A DNA stretch of 64,000 nt, taken from NCBI RefSeq assembly GCF_038433155.1, contig NZ_JBCDMW010000021.1, forward strand, positions 124,001 through 188,000. Direction: 5' to 3'. The translations under genes and the position numbers were made by a program. Position 1 is the first letter of the stretch. Each line of letters starts with the position of its first letter. Of this stretch, positions 7,047 through 15,589 are shown one piece after another. The notes below the pieces were generated by a model. That model saw nothing but the letters and a program-made list of their open reading frames with translations. It was not told the origin of the DNA and did no database searches. Source of the DNA: Luteococcus sp038433155 (lineage in GTDB: Bacteria > Actinomycetota > Actinomycetes > Propionibacteriales > Propionibacteriaceae).

Positions 7047-9704
7047 ATGGACATTGTAAAAGGCGGCGGTGCTGCCCACCCCACTCGTCGTGACTGGCAC
7101 ACCCGGGCCGCCCTCCCGCTGGTGCTGTGGGCACTGGGGGCGGTGGTGCTGGTGGGCGCCCACCGCTTCGTGCCCCGGGCCATCTGGCTGATGGTGCACT
7201 TCGTCACCCTGGGCATTGCCAGCAATGCGATCGTGGTGTGGAGCAACCACTTCGCCGACGCTGTGCTGCGCACTGCACCCCGCGGTCACCGGCGCGAGGC
7301 CAGCCAGTTGGCGCTGCTGAACGCGGCACTGGTGCTGCTCAGCACCGGCGTGGTGGGGCAGTGGGCCATTCCGGTCTGGCTCGGTGTGGTCCTGCTGCTG
7401 GGGATGGCCGGGATCGCCGTCGTCGGGCTGGGGCGGCAGGCGAAGGCCAGCCTTCCGTCGCGCTTCGGGATGACGGTGGCCTGGTACCGCTGGGCCGCGG
7501 TGAGCCTGGCTGTCGGGGTGGTGCTGGGTGGGCTGATGGCCGTGCCCTTCGGCCGATGGGCCGACGAGCTGCTGGCCAGCCACCTGGCCTTCAACATCCT
7601 GGGCTGGGTGGGGTTGACCGTCTGGGGAACCCTCACCACACTGTGGCCCACCATGCTGCGCACCCGGGCCGGTGAGGGCGTGGAGAGGGCCGTCCGCAGT
7701 GCCCTGCCCTTCTTCCTGCTGGGCATCCTGGCCTGTGGACTGGCGCCCTGGCTGGCGGGCTTCTCCCCGGTGTGGTGGCGGCTGGTGGGCGCCCTGGGGA
7801 CGGTGGTCTACCTCACCGGCGTCGCCACCCAGCTGGTACCTGTGGCGGAACAGTGGCGCAGCAAGCGCACCACCTCCTTCGCGGTGCTCTCGGTGGCCGC
7901 TGGCCAGCTCTGGTTCTGCCTGTGGCTCGGGTGGATGCTGTGGCACTGGATGGCCAGCAGCAGCCCGGCCCAGCTGGTAGGGGCCCTGCGCGGGACCGTC
8001 CCGGCGCTTTTGGTGGGCTTCCTGCTGCAGGTGGTGATCGGTGCGCTCAGTTACCTGGTGCCGGTGGTGCTGGGCGGCGGCCCGGCGATGGTGCGCGCCA
8101 CCACCGCCGTCTTCGAGCGGGGTGCGATCGCCCGGCTGGGCATGGTGAACCTGTCGCTGGCCCTGTTCTGCCTGCCGATCGCCTCGGTGTGGAAGGTGAC
8201 CACCTCCACCCTGGCCTTCGTGGGTCTCACCCTCTTCCTGCCCCTGTTGGTGCGGGCCTGGCGGCTCCGTCGAGCCGGAGCGCCGCCGCAGGTCTCGGAA
8301 CCCAGGCCGCACCGGATCCGGCGTGGCCTGCTCTGGGCGCTGGTCTGGAGCCTGGTGGCCGCCGGCCTGGCCGCGGCGGTTGACCCGGTCTCCTTCCGGG
8401 GGCAGTTCGGGGCCCGTTCCCTGGGTTCCGACGTGGCGGCCACCGGCCAGACCACCGCGGTCACGGTGGTGGCCGAGAACATGCGCTTCACCCCCGACGT
8501 GATCCAGGTTCCAAGGGGCAACAGGCTGGAGATCACCGTGGAGAACCGGGATGCCGGGATGATCCATGACCTGGTGCTGGCCAGCGGGGCCACCAGCGGG
8601 CGGCTCTCGCCCGGCCAGAGCGCCGTGGTGGATGCCGGGGTGGTGGCCAGTTCGGCCGACGGCTGGTGCTCGGTGGCCGGGCACCGGCAGCTGGGGATGG
8701 TGCTGCGGATCGAGGTGGCGGGAGAGTCCGCGGCGCCAGCGGCTGGCGCTGGGCACGCCCACCAGGCCACGAACGCTGCCGAGGCCGACGGCAGGACCCC
8801 GTCGCTGGACCTCTCGAAGCAGTATTCCGAGGGTTGGAAGCCGCGCGACGCCACCTTGCCGCCGGCCGCCAAGCAGAAACTGCACCGGGTGACCATGCGG
8901 GTCACCAACCAGGAGGTGGAGGTTGCCCCGGGAGTGCGGCAGACCCTGTGGACCTTCAACCAGACGGCCCCCGGCCCGGTGCTGCGCGGGAAACTGGGCG
9001 ACGTCTTCGAGATCACCCTGGTCAACGACGGGGACATGGGCCACGGGATCGACTTCCATGCCGGGGCGTTGGCGCCGGACCAGCCGATGCGCACCATCGC
9101 GCCGGGGGAGAGCCTGGTCTACCGGTTCACCGCCAAGCGGGCCGGCATCTGGATGTACCACTGTTCGACCATGCCGATGACCCAGCACATCGCCAATGGG
9201 ATGTACGGCGCCGTCGTGATCGACCCGCCGGACCTGCCCCCGGTGGACCGGGAATACCTGCTGGTGCAGGGTGAGCAGTACTACGGCGCCGACGCCGACG
9301 GCAGGCCGGGTGTGGCCGACATGTCCAAGATCATGGCGGAGCGGCCCGATGCGGTGGTCTTCAACGGTTACCCCGCGCAGTACGACAAGAGCCCGCTGGC
9401 GGCCAGGGTGGGGGAGCGGGTGCGCTTCTGGGTGCTGGACGCCGGGCCGCAACGCGCCTGGGCCTTCCACATCGTCGGGGCGCAGTTCGATTCGGTCTGG
9501 TTCGAGGGCTCGTGGCGGCTGAAGCAGGGGGTCACTCCCGGGGTGCCCGGGGCCGTCGACGGTGGTAGCCAGACGCTGGGCATGCTGGCCAGCCAGGGCG
9601 GCTTCGTGGAGACCGTCTTCCCCGAGGCCGGGCACTACGCCATGGTCAACCACCAGATGGTCGACGCGGAACGGGGCGCTCACGGCATCGTGCAGGTCCG
9701 CTGA
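7047..9704 (+). CDS. nirK: Polytopic membrane domain - cupredoxin - copper nitrite reductase fusion
   Basis: Probably reduces nitrite to NO at the outer face of the membrane. Residues 1-450 are about 12 membrane segments resembling NnrS/heme-copper-oxidase-like proteins. Residues 470-565 are a cupredoxin with a complete type 1 set: His507, Cys541, His546, Met551. Residues 610-885 are a two-domain NirK-like copper oxidase: type 1 ligands His666, Cys706, His714, Met719; type 2 ligands His671, His705 and His869; and the second-domain His808 expected near the active site. The 885-residue protein could pass electrons from quinol or the membrane domain through the cupredoxin to NirK. The start ATG 7047 has a nearby -10 and no RBS. 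Ligands are assigned by comparison with the NirK pattern. Confidence 0.82.
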   Translation: MDIVKGGGAAHPTRRDWHTRAALPLVLWALGAVVLVGAHRFVPRAIWLMVHFVTLGIASNAIVVWSNHFADAVLRTAPRGHRREASQLALLNAALVLLSTGVVGQWAIPVWLGVVLLLGMAGIAVVGLGRQAKASLPSRFGMTVAWYRWAAVSLAVGVVLGGLMAVPFGRWADELLASHLAFNILGWVGLTVWGTLTTLWPTMLRTRAGEGVERAVRSALPFFLLGILACGLAPWLAGFSPVWWRLVGALGTVVYLTGVATQLVPVAEQWRSKRTTSFAVLSVAAGQLWFCLWLGWMLWHWMASSSPAQLVGALRGTVPALLVGFLLQVVIGALSYLVPVVLGGGPAMVRATTAVFERGAIARLGMVNLSLALFCLPIASVWKVTTSTLAFVGLTLFLPLLVRAWRLRRAGAPPQVSEPRPHRIRRGLLWALVWSLVAAGLAAAVDPVSFRGQFGARSLGSDVAATGQTTAVTVVAENMRFTPDVIQVPRGNRLEITVENRDAGMIHDLVLASGATSGRLSPGQSAVVDAGVVASSADGWCSVAGHRQLGMVLRIEVAGESAAPAAGAGHAHQATNAAEADGRTPSLDLSKQYSEGWKPRDATLPPAAKQKLHRVTMRVTNQEVEVAPGVRQTLWTFNQTAPGPVLRGKLGDVFEITLVNDGDMGHGIDFHAGALAPDQPMRTIAPGESLVYRFTAKRAGIWMYHCSTMPMTQHIANGMYGAVVIDPPDLPPVDREYLLVQGEQYYGADADGRPGVADMSKIMAERPDAVVFNGYPAQYDKSPLAARVGERVRFWVLDAGPQRAWAFHIVGAQFDSVWFEGSWRLKQGVTPGVPGAVDGGSQTLGMLASQGGFVETVFPEAGHYAMVNHQMVDAERGAHGIVQVR

Positions 9705-9722
9705 GTGAGATCCGGGCCACCA

Positions 9723-9759
9723 TTGTCCACAGCTCACGGCTTTCGAGGAGTTGTCCACA
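9723..9759 (+). promoter_or_regulatory. Pair of DnaA-box-like sequences upstream of comEA
   Basis: Two direct copies of TTGTCCACA at 9723-9731 and 9751-9759, 28 bp apart, in the gap between the nitrite reductase fusion and comEA. The core equals the actinobacterial DnaA box. They could place comEA-comEC under DnaA control or titrate DnaA. Confidence 0.45.
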
Positions 9760-9809
9760 GCCATCCCGGGGCGTGACGCGAAAGAGGGCGGCTTGCACAC
9801 ACTGCTGGC

Positions 9810-10907
9810 GTGAAGAATCGCGAGATCGACCTCGACGAGTACGCCCGGGCCCGGCTGGCCTATGTGACGGCGGGCCGGCCACCCCTGGTGCGCGGTCCCC
9901 GCCGAGCCGACGGCCCGGTCCCGGAGCAGGACCACCTGGACCGGCAGGACCACCTGGACCGGCAGGACCAGCTGGCGGACTTGGACGAGCTGGACGGGCC
10001 GGCGGAGCTGGATGAACCTGACGGTGTCGGGGACTGGGCCGGCTGGGCGGATGACGAGCCCACCCACCGGTTGTTCGTGCTGCCTGAGTGGAATCCGGCT
10101 CTGGCTGCCACGGACCCGCCGGAGCGGGAGCCCGAGGATCCGCCCCCTTCCGGGGCCCCAGCCTCCAGGGCGGCTCGGGTGCTGGTCTTCGCTCGGGCCC
10201 ATCTGGTGGCGGTGGCCGTCATCCTGCTGGCCGGACTGGCGTTGACGGCCGCCGTCCTGCTGCGCTCCCGGCCCAGCAGCATCCCGTTGACCACGCTGCC
10301 CCCGGCCACCCTCGGCGCCCCGAGCCCCGGGGCGGCCGGCGCCGGGCCTGCCGTGCCGTCGGCAGGCGCGCCCGGCCCAGGTGCCAGCGCGGTGCCCACC
10401 CGGCTCCAGGTGCACGTGCTGGGCGGCGTGCGCCGCCCGGGGGTGGTGACCCTGCCCCAGGGGGCCCGGGTCAGCGACGCGGTCCGCCAGGCGGGCGGGC
10501 TGGCCTCGGATGCCGCCCCGGGGGAACTGAACCTGGCGGCCCCCGTGCAGGACGGGGACCAGGTGCTGATCGGACGCCGGGGCCGTCCCCGGGGCGAGGT
10601 GCGTGGGGCCGGTGCCGGGGCCTCCTCGGATTCCGGCGCCGCATCGGGTGGCACTGGCGCGACGGGTGGATCCGGTGCCGCCGGCTCGTCGACGGCGGCC
10701 GCTGGCTCCGGGGGCGCGGTGCTGGACCTGAACAAGGCCACCGCCGAACAGCTGGACACCCTTCCCGGGGTAGGGCCGGTGACGGCGCAGCGGATCCTGG
10801 ACTGGCGCACCGCCCACGGCCGGTTCAGCCGGGTGGAGGAGCTGCAGGAGGTGGACGGGATTGGGCCCAAGACCTATGCCAACATCGCCAGCCATGTTCG
10901 GGTCTGA
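9810..10907 (+). CDS. comEA: ComEA-like DNA-binding membrane protein
   Basis: Expected to bind double-stranded DNA outside the membrane for uptake. The 365-residue protein has an acidic cytoplasmic N-terminal region with a short Asp/Leu/Gln-rich repeat (about 40-65), a membrane segment (about 130-150), a Pro/Ala/Gly linker, an SLBB domain (VHVLGGVRRPGVVTLPQGARVSDAV, about 205-260), a Gly/Ser/Ala linker and a C-terminal helix-hairpin-helix pair (LDLNKATAEQLDTLPGVGP and VDGIGPKTYANI). The long N-terminal cytoplasmic part is unusual compared with Bacillus ComEA. GTG 9810 is the most upstream plausible start; no good RBS is seen. It overlaps comEC by 14 bases. Confidence 0.88.
   Translation: MKNREIDLDEYARARLAYVTAGRPPLVRGPRRADGPVPEQDHLDRQDHLDRQDQLADLDELDGPAELDEPDGVGDWAGWADDEPTHRLFVLPEWNPALAATDPPEREPEDPPPSGAPASRAARVLVFARAHLVAVAVILLAGLALTAAVLLRSRPSSIPLTTLPPATLGAPSPGAAGAGPAVPSAGAPGPGASAVPTRLQVHVLGGVRRPGVVTLPQGARVSDAVRQAGGLASDAAPGELNLAAPVQDGDQVLIGRRGRPRGEVRGAGAGASSDSGAASGGTGATGGSGAAGSSTAAAGSGGAVLDLNKATAEQLDTLPGVGPVTAQRILDWRTAHGRFSRVEELQEVDGIGPKTYANIASHVRV
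9930..9965 (+). repeat. Two tandem 18-bp repeats in comEA
   Basis: GACCACCTGGACCGGCAG occurs at 9930-9947 and again at 9948-9965, followed by a diverged third copy beginning GACCAGCTGG (9966-9980). The units are in frame and encode DHLDRQ twice. Confidence 0.85.
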
Positions 10908-13263
10908 GGCTGCCCGACCCGGCGGGGAGGAGCCGCTGGACCTGCGTCTGCTGCCGTTGGGCGCGGCCGCGTGGGCGGGTGCCTGGTGGGGCACCGCACC
11001 TGGCTTGGCGGCCGGGGTGGCGATCCTGGGCGCGGCCCTGGCCGGTGCGGTGCTGTTGTGGCGGCGCGGGCAGGGGCGACGGGCCATGGCGGCGCTCGCG
11101 GTGCTGGTGCTGTGCGGGTCGATGGGGGCGGCGCGCAGCCACCAGCTGGCCACCAGTCATCCCGGCCGGCTGGCGGACGAGCGGGCGATGGCCACCGTCG
11201 TGGTGCGCACCACCAGCGACGTGCGGCTGCATCCGCGGCGCGGGGTGCTGCCCGAATCGGCCACCGTCCCCGCCCGGGTGCTGGTGGTGGCCGGACGGGG
11301 CCAGGCCAGCCGCCAGTCGGTCGAGGTCACCGTCCGGGCCACCGGTGAGGCCGCCCGGGGGTTGGTGCGGGTCCCGGCCGGCAGCACCATCCGGCTTGAC
11401 GGCCGGCTGGCTCGCCCCGATCCGGGGCAACGCTGGGCCGCGGTGGTGACCATCCGGTCCCCGCCCGCCGTGCTCGCGCCTCCCGGCCCGTTCGCCGGGG
11501 CCGTGAACCGGTTGCGTGACGGGCTGCGTGAATCCATGCGGCACAACCGGCCGCAACAGGCCGGCCTGCTGCCGTCGCTGGTGGTGGGGGACACCTCACG
11601 GTTGGACCCGGCCCTGGAGGAGCGCTTCAAGGACACGGCGCTCACCCACTTGACGGCGGTTTCGGGAACCAACATCTCCTTGACCCTGGTCTTCCTGCTG
11701 GGCCTGGCCCGGTGGGTGGGGATCCGGGGGTGGTGGGTGCGCATCACCGGGGTGGTGGGGGTGGTCTGCTTCGTGGTGGTCTGCCGGGCCGAACCGAGCG
11801 TGCTGCGGGCAGGTGCCATGGGGCTGGTTGCCCTGGCTGGGGTCGGTCTGGCCGGCGGCCGGGGGCGGGGGCTGCGGCATCTGTGCGTGGCGGTGTGGCT
11901 GCTGCTGATGGCCGATCCGTGGCTGTCCCGCTCGGTGGGCTTCGCCCTGTCCACGCTGGCCACGGCCGGGATCCTGTGGTGGGGGCGACGGTGGAGCCAG
12001 TCGATGGCCTGGGCCCCGGCCTGGCTGGCGGAGTCGGTGGCCATCCCCCTGGCGGCCCAGCTGGCCACCCAACCGGTGGTGACCTCCATCAGCGGCTCCG
12101 TCTCGGTGGTGGGGCTGGCCGCCAATGCCCTGGCCGGCCCCTTCGTGGGGCCGGCCACCGTACTCGGGCTGCTGACCGCGCTGGTGGCGCCGGTGTGGGG
12201 CGGCCTGGCCAGCTGGATCGGCTGGGCGGCGGGGTGGTGCGTCCAGCCGATCATCTGGGTGGCCACCACCGGTGGTGCCCTGCCCGCCGCCACCTGGCGC
12301 TGGCCGGCCCAGCCGGCGCTGCTGGGCCTGTTGACCGGCGCCTGCCTGCTGGTGGCCGTCGTGGTGCCCCGGCTGCTGGCCTCCCGGGTGGCGTGCCTGG
12401 TGATGGCCGCGGCCCTGACCCTGGCAAGCGTGCGCTCACCCCAGCCGCTGGGCTGGCCCGGGCAGTGGCAGGCGGCCTTCTGCGACGTCGGGCAGGGGGA
12501 TGCCACGGTGCTGCGGGCGGGCCCGGGCCAGGCTGTGCTGGTGGACGTGGGGCCCGAGCCCGGGCCCACGCTGGCCTGTCTGCGGGCGCTCGGCGTCCGG
12601 GAGATCGCGCTGCTGGTGGTCAGTCACTACCACGACGACCACATCCAGGGCCTCGAGGGTCTGCTGGCCCAGCTTCCGGTGCGTCGGGCCCTGCTCAACC
12701 CGGCCCGGGCACCGGCGGCCGGCGCGGACCGGGTCTGGCGGCTGCTGGCCGCCCGGGGCACGGCGATCGACTGGGCCAGCATCGGCCAGGGCTACCGGGT
12801 GGGCGACGTGCTCTGGACCACGGTCGGTGTGGGGGCCCAGGCGGTGCTGGCCACCACGGGAGAAGGGGAGAACTCGGCGGAGAATGACAGTTCGATCATC
12901 GGTCTGGCCGAGGTGAACCGCTCCCCGGGGCCGGGGCTGCGGTTGGCCCTGGGCGGCGACGTCGAGCCGGCGGGGCAACAGCGGGTGGTGGGCCAGGGCT
13001 GGCGGCCCGGCCTGCAGGTGCTCAAGATGCCGCACCACGGCTCCAGCCGCCAGGACGAACGCTTCTGGTGCGGGTCGGGGGCCCGCCTGGCGGTGGCCAG
13101 CGCGGGTTTCCGCAATGGCTATGGGCACCCGGCCGGCAAGGCGTTGAAGCTGGCGGACCGGTGCGGGATGCGGGTGGCCCGCACGGACCTGCAGGGCACC
13201 GTCACCGTCTGGCACGACGGGCGCTCGCTGCAGGTGCGCGCCCAGCGCGACGGCCCGCCGTGA
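10894..13263 (+). CDS. comEC: ComEC/Rec2 DNA internalization protein
   Basis: Channel and nuclease-like component carrying single-stranded DNA into the cytoplasm. The 789-residue protein has N-terminal membrane helices, an extracytoplasmic beta domain (about 90-210), the polytopic competence domain (about 230-510, with AVSGTNISLTLVFLLGLARW) and a C-terminal metallo-beta-lactamase domain with SHYHDDHIQGLEG, GGDVE and KMPHHGSS metal-site motifs. I prefer ATG 10894, which overlaps the comEA stop by 14 bases and gives coupling; the longer TTG start at 10861 lies deeper inside comEA. Pilus or pseudopilus genes needed for uptake are not in this window. Confidence 0.9.
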   Translation: MFGSEAARPGGEEPLDLRLLPLGAAAWAGAWWGTAPGLAAGVAILGAALAGAVLLWRRGQGRRAMAALAVLVLCGSMGAARSHQLATSHPGRLADERAMATVVVRTTSDVRLHPRRGVLPESATVPARVLVVAGRGQASRQSVEVTVRATGEAARGLVRVPAGSTIRLDGRLARPDPGQRWAAVVTIRSPPAVLAPPGPFAGAVNRLRDGLRESMRHNRPQQAGLLPSLVVGDTSRLDPALEERFKDTALTHLTAVSGTNISLTLVFLLGLARWVGIRGWWVRITGVVGVVCFVVVCRAEPSVLRAGAMGLVALAGVGLAGGRGRGLRHLCVAVWLLLMADPWLSRSVGFALSTLATAGILWWGRRWSQSMAWAPAWLAESVAIPLAAQLATQPVVTSISGSVSVVGLAANALAGPFVGPATVLGLLTALVAPVWGGLASWIGWAAGWCVQPIIWVATTGGALPAATWRWPAQPALLGLLTGACLLVAVVVPRLLASRVACLVMAAALTLASVRSPQPLGWPGQWQAAFCDVGQGDATVLRAGPGQAVLVDVGPEPGPTLACLRALGVREIALLVVSHYHDDHIQGLEGLLAQLPVRRALLNPARAPAAGADRVWRLLAARGTAIDWASIGQGYRVGDVLWTTVGVGAQAVLATTGEGENSAENDSSIIGLAEVNRSPGPGLRLALGGDVEPAGQQRVVGQGWRPGLQVLKMPHHGSSRQDERFWCGSGARLAVASAGFRNGYGHPAGKALKLADRCGMRVARTDLQGTVTVWHDGRSLQVRAQRDGPP

Positions 13264-13289
13264 CCGGGGGTGGTCGCGGCGGGCCGTCG
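13248..13289 (+). terminator. Hairpin terminator at the end of comEC
   Basis: Perfect 13-bp inverted repeat CGACGGCCCGCCG (13248-13260) and CGGCGGGCCGTCG (13277-13289) with a 16-base loop that contains the comEC stop. It lies between convergent genes and could act in both directions. There is no U-tract. Confidence 0.6.
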
Positions 13290-13307
13290 GCGGGGGTTGG
13301 GCCACTG

Positions 13308-14345
13308 TCACATGGCGGCCAGGGCCTTGTTCGGCAGACCGTGCGGGTAGTGGGAGCGCATCAGCACCTTGCGTTCCAGCGCCTCGATCACCTTGGGGGT
13401 GAAGTCGGTCTTGTAGATGTTCTGTGAGCTGCCCAGCCCGCCGGGGGTGAAGACGTTGACCTCCATCAGCTTGTCGCCGACGATGTCCAGGCCCACCAGA
13501 AACATTCCGTCGCTGACCAGCTTGGGCCGGATGGCGTTGACCATCTTCAGCATGTCGTCGGTGATCTCCGCCTCCCGGATCTTGCCGCCGGCGGACACAT
13601 TGGAGCGCATGTCGTCGGTCTCGTTCACCCGGCGGAAGGCGGCGTACTTGCCATTCACCTTGAGCGGCTTGCCGTCCATCACGAACAGCCGGGTGTCGCC
13701 CTCAGCCGCGGCCGGCAGGTATTCCTGGGCCACCACATAGCCGTCGCGGGCAATCGCCTCGATGATCTGGTTCAGGTTGGGCGACTCCTCCTTGGTGACC
13801 AAGAAGACCCCGGACCCGCCGGAGCCCTGCAACGGCTTGAGCACCGCCTGCCCGCCCAGATCCTTCACGAAGGTGGCAATCTGCTCCTCGTCGCGGCTGA
13901 TCAGGGTCTTGGGCCGCACCACCTCCGGGAAGTGCTGGAAGTAGGCCTTGCTCATCGCCGTGGCCAAGGTCTCCGGGTCATTGACCACCAGCACGCCGGT
14001 GGAGGCGATCAGCTGACCGAATGCGACCCCGGCGGTGCTGGCCCAGGGGCGCTCGGGGTCGCTGGCCGGGTCCGAGCGCAGCATGATCACGTCAAAGTCC
14101 CCCAGCACGGTCTGTTCGCCCTGGTCCGCCTTCACGTCATCCAGGTAGCGCTTGTGGGAACGGTAGTTCTTGGCGGAGCCAGCGTGCACCAGGGCACCCA
14201 GCGAGCCGTCGGGCAGGTAGTTGAAATCACCCAGACCGATCATGCCCACCTCGTGCCCCAGCTGACAGGCGGTCAGCGCCAGCCTGGTGGTGGTGTAGCC
14301 GGGCTGCTCGGTGGCGACGTCGTTGACCACAAATCCGATCTTCAC
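13308..14345 (-). CDS. GshB-like ATP-grasp ligase
   Basis: A 345-residue ATP-grasp enzyme resembling glutathione synthetase: an N-terminal domain starting MKIGFVVND, a substrate domain with DVIMLRSDPASD, and an ATP-grasp core with VVRPKTLISRD, GGQAVLKPLQGSGGSGVF and LMEVNVFTPGGLGSSQNIY. Such enzymes join a carboxylate (often glutamyl-cysteine) to an amino acid using ATP. Most actinobacteria use mycothiol rather than glutathione and no gshA is visible, so the product may differ. The start codon is GTG at 14343-14345, inside the stop of the preceding gene (GTGA overlap), with a strong GAGGAG ribosome-binding site in the end of that gene. It is third in a coupled operon. Confidence 0.85.
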   Translation of the reverse strand: MKIGFVVNDVATEQPGYTTTRLALTACQLGHEVGMIGLGDFNYLPDGSLGALVHAGSAKNYRSHKRYLDDVKADQGEQTVLGDFDVIMLRSDPASDPERPWASTAGVAFGQLIASTGVLVVNDPETLATAMSKAYFQHFPEVVRPKTLISRDEEQIATFVKDLGGQAVLKPLQGSGGSGVFLVTKEESPNLNQIIEAIARDGYVVAQEYLPAAAEGDTRLFVMDGKPLKVNGKYAAFRRVNETDDMRSNVSAGGKIREAEITDDMLKMVNAIRPKLVSDGMFLVGLDIVGDKLMEVNVFTPGGLGSSQNIYKTDFTPKVIEALERKVLMRSHYPHGLPNKALAAM

Positions 14346-15589
14346 TTCTTCTCCTCTGTGCTGGTGGCTGCGTGCTGGTTGGGTTCGGCATGGTCGGGGG
14401 TGGTGGCTGGCCCGGCGGACGGGGGATTTGCCACCTGACTGGACAGGGGGGAACGGGGGCAGCGTTCCAGCCGGTGGCGCGAGTCCGGCTCGGCCAGGTA
14501 GCGCGGCGTGATCCGGGCCGGCGCCAGCAGCCCGGCCGCGGAGAGCTGTTCCATCAGCGGCAGGTCGGTGAGGGCGAACTTGCCCAGGAAGAACAGCTCC
14601 AGGCTGCCGCCCTGCTCCAGGTGCACCAACAGGTCCAGCAGGCCGCGCAGGTAGCAGGCATCCTTGGGGAAGCCGCCGGAGCGATAGACCCGCATCACGG
14701 TGGTGAAGGCGCTGCCGCGTTTGAAACCGCGGCTGACCAGCTGCTGCCAGGCGTCGCCGAAGCTGGCGCCCCCCAGCATGGCGTCCACGGTCAGCACCCG
14801 GCCGGCCAGTTGGCGCAGCCGGGTGCGGGTGAGTTCCCCCACCGCCACCTCAGCCAGCACCGCGAGGCCCTCCTGGGTCTCGTCGTAACCCGCCAGCCCA
14901 GCGCCCAGACAGCGCAGCGGCTGGTCGGTGCCATTGACCTGGGTGACCAGATGGGTGCCCACCTCGTGCTGCAACAGGGCATTGGCCCGGCGACGCTGCA
15001 CCGCCGCCTCGCGCCCGATCAACAGGGCATCGCCGCTGACCAGCACGCCGCTGACGTCGTCGCGCAGCTCGGCATGCATCACGACGTCGGGATCCTGCTC
15101 CCGGTACCAGGCGATCTCGGCCAGGGCCAGCCGGTGGAACTCCTGAGCCGCCACCGGGTCGGACGGCTCCGGTTCCGCGCTGACCTCGTCCAGGATCTCC
15201 TGTGCGGTCTGGTGCAGCTCCGGGGTGACCGGCCCGAACAGTTCTACGGCCAGCGGCAGGAATTCCGGGGTGTTGCGCGCGCGCAGCAGCTCGGCCTGCA
15301 GCCGCAGTTCCCGGTGCTTGTTGGCCAGCAGAGCGGCCACCGTGGGGTGGCTCACCTCATCGGGCCTGATCCGGGCCAGCGTGGCGAGCGCGACATCGGG
15401 ATCGGTGGACAGTTCCCGGTAGCTGAAGACGGGCTCGGTGGTGTCCCCGGACAGCCATCGACGCCGCCACTGCGTGGCATCCACCGGTGTGAGGTCCAAC
15501 AGGAAACGGAAGGTCTCGGCCAGCCGGGCCAGCTCCTCGTCCACCCGCCGGTCCGCGGGGGCCAGCGCGCTCTGCTCGGCGATGCTCAT
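14342..15589 (-). CDS. DUF1704 / QEGLA-motif putative metallopeptidase
   Basis: A 415-residue protein of the family annotated flavohemoglobin expression-modulating QEGLA motif protein (DUF1704). The family includes the eukaryotic MATCAP tubulin tyrosine carboxypeptidases. The expected zinc site is present: HEVGTH at 208-213 (HExxxH) and the name-giving QEGLA at 239-243, whose Glu240 is the likely third ligand. The N-terminal part is helical. The Pro/Ser/Thr-rich C-terminal 40 residues look unstructured. ATG 15587-15589 overlaps the upstream stop (ATGA), and its own stop overlaps the GshB-like start. A peptidase role for bacterial members is inferred, not established. Confidence 0.85.
   Translation of the reverse strand: MSIAEQSALAPADRRVDEELARLAETFRFLLDLTPVDATQWRRRWLSGDTTEPVFSYRELSTDPDVALATLARIRPDEVSHPTVAALLANKHRELRLQAELLRARNTPEFLPLAVELFGPVTPELHQTAQEILDEVSAEPEPSDPVAAQEFHRLALAEIAWYREQDPDVVMHAELRDDVSGVLVSGDALLIGREAAVQRRRANALLQHEVGTHLVTQVNGTDQPLRCLGAGLAGYDETQEGLAVLAEVAVGELTRTRLRQLAGRVLTVDAMLGGASFGDAWQQLVSRGFKRGSAFTTVMRVYRSGGFPKDACYLRGLLDLLVHLEQGGSLELFFLGKFALTDLPLMEQLSAAGLLAPARITPRYLAEPDSRHRLERCPRSPLSSQVANPPSAGPATTPDHAEPNQHAATSTEEKK

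Noticed and set aside
6207..11153. Minus-strand open frame of 1648 codons opposite the nitrite reductase fusion and comEA
   Set aside because: It runs antisense to three well-supported genes, is full of Pro, Gly, His and Arg as expected from a GC-rich shadow frame, and has no domain I recognise.
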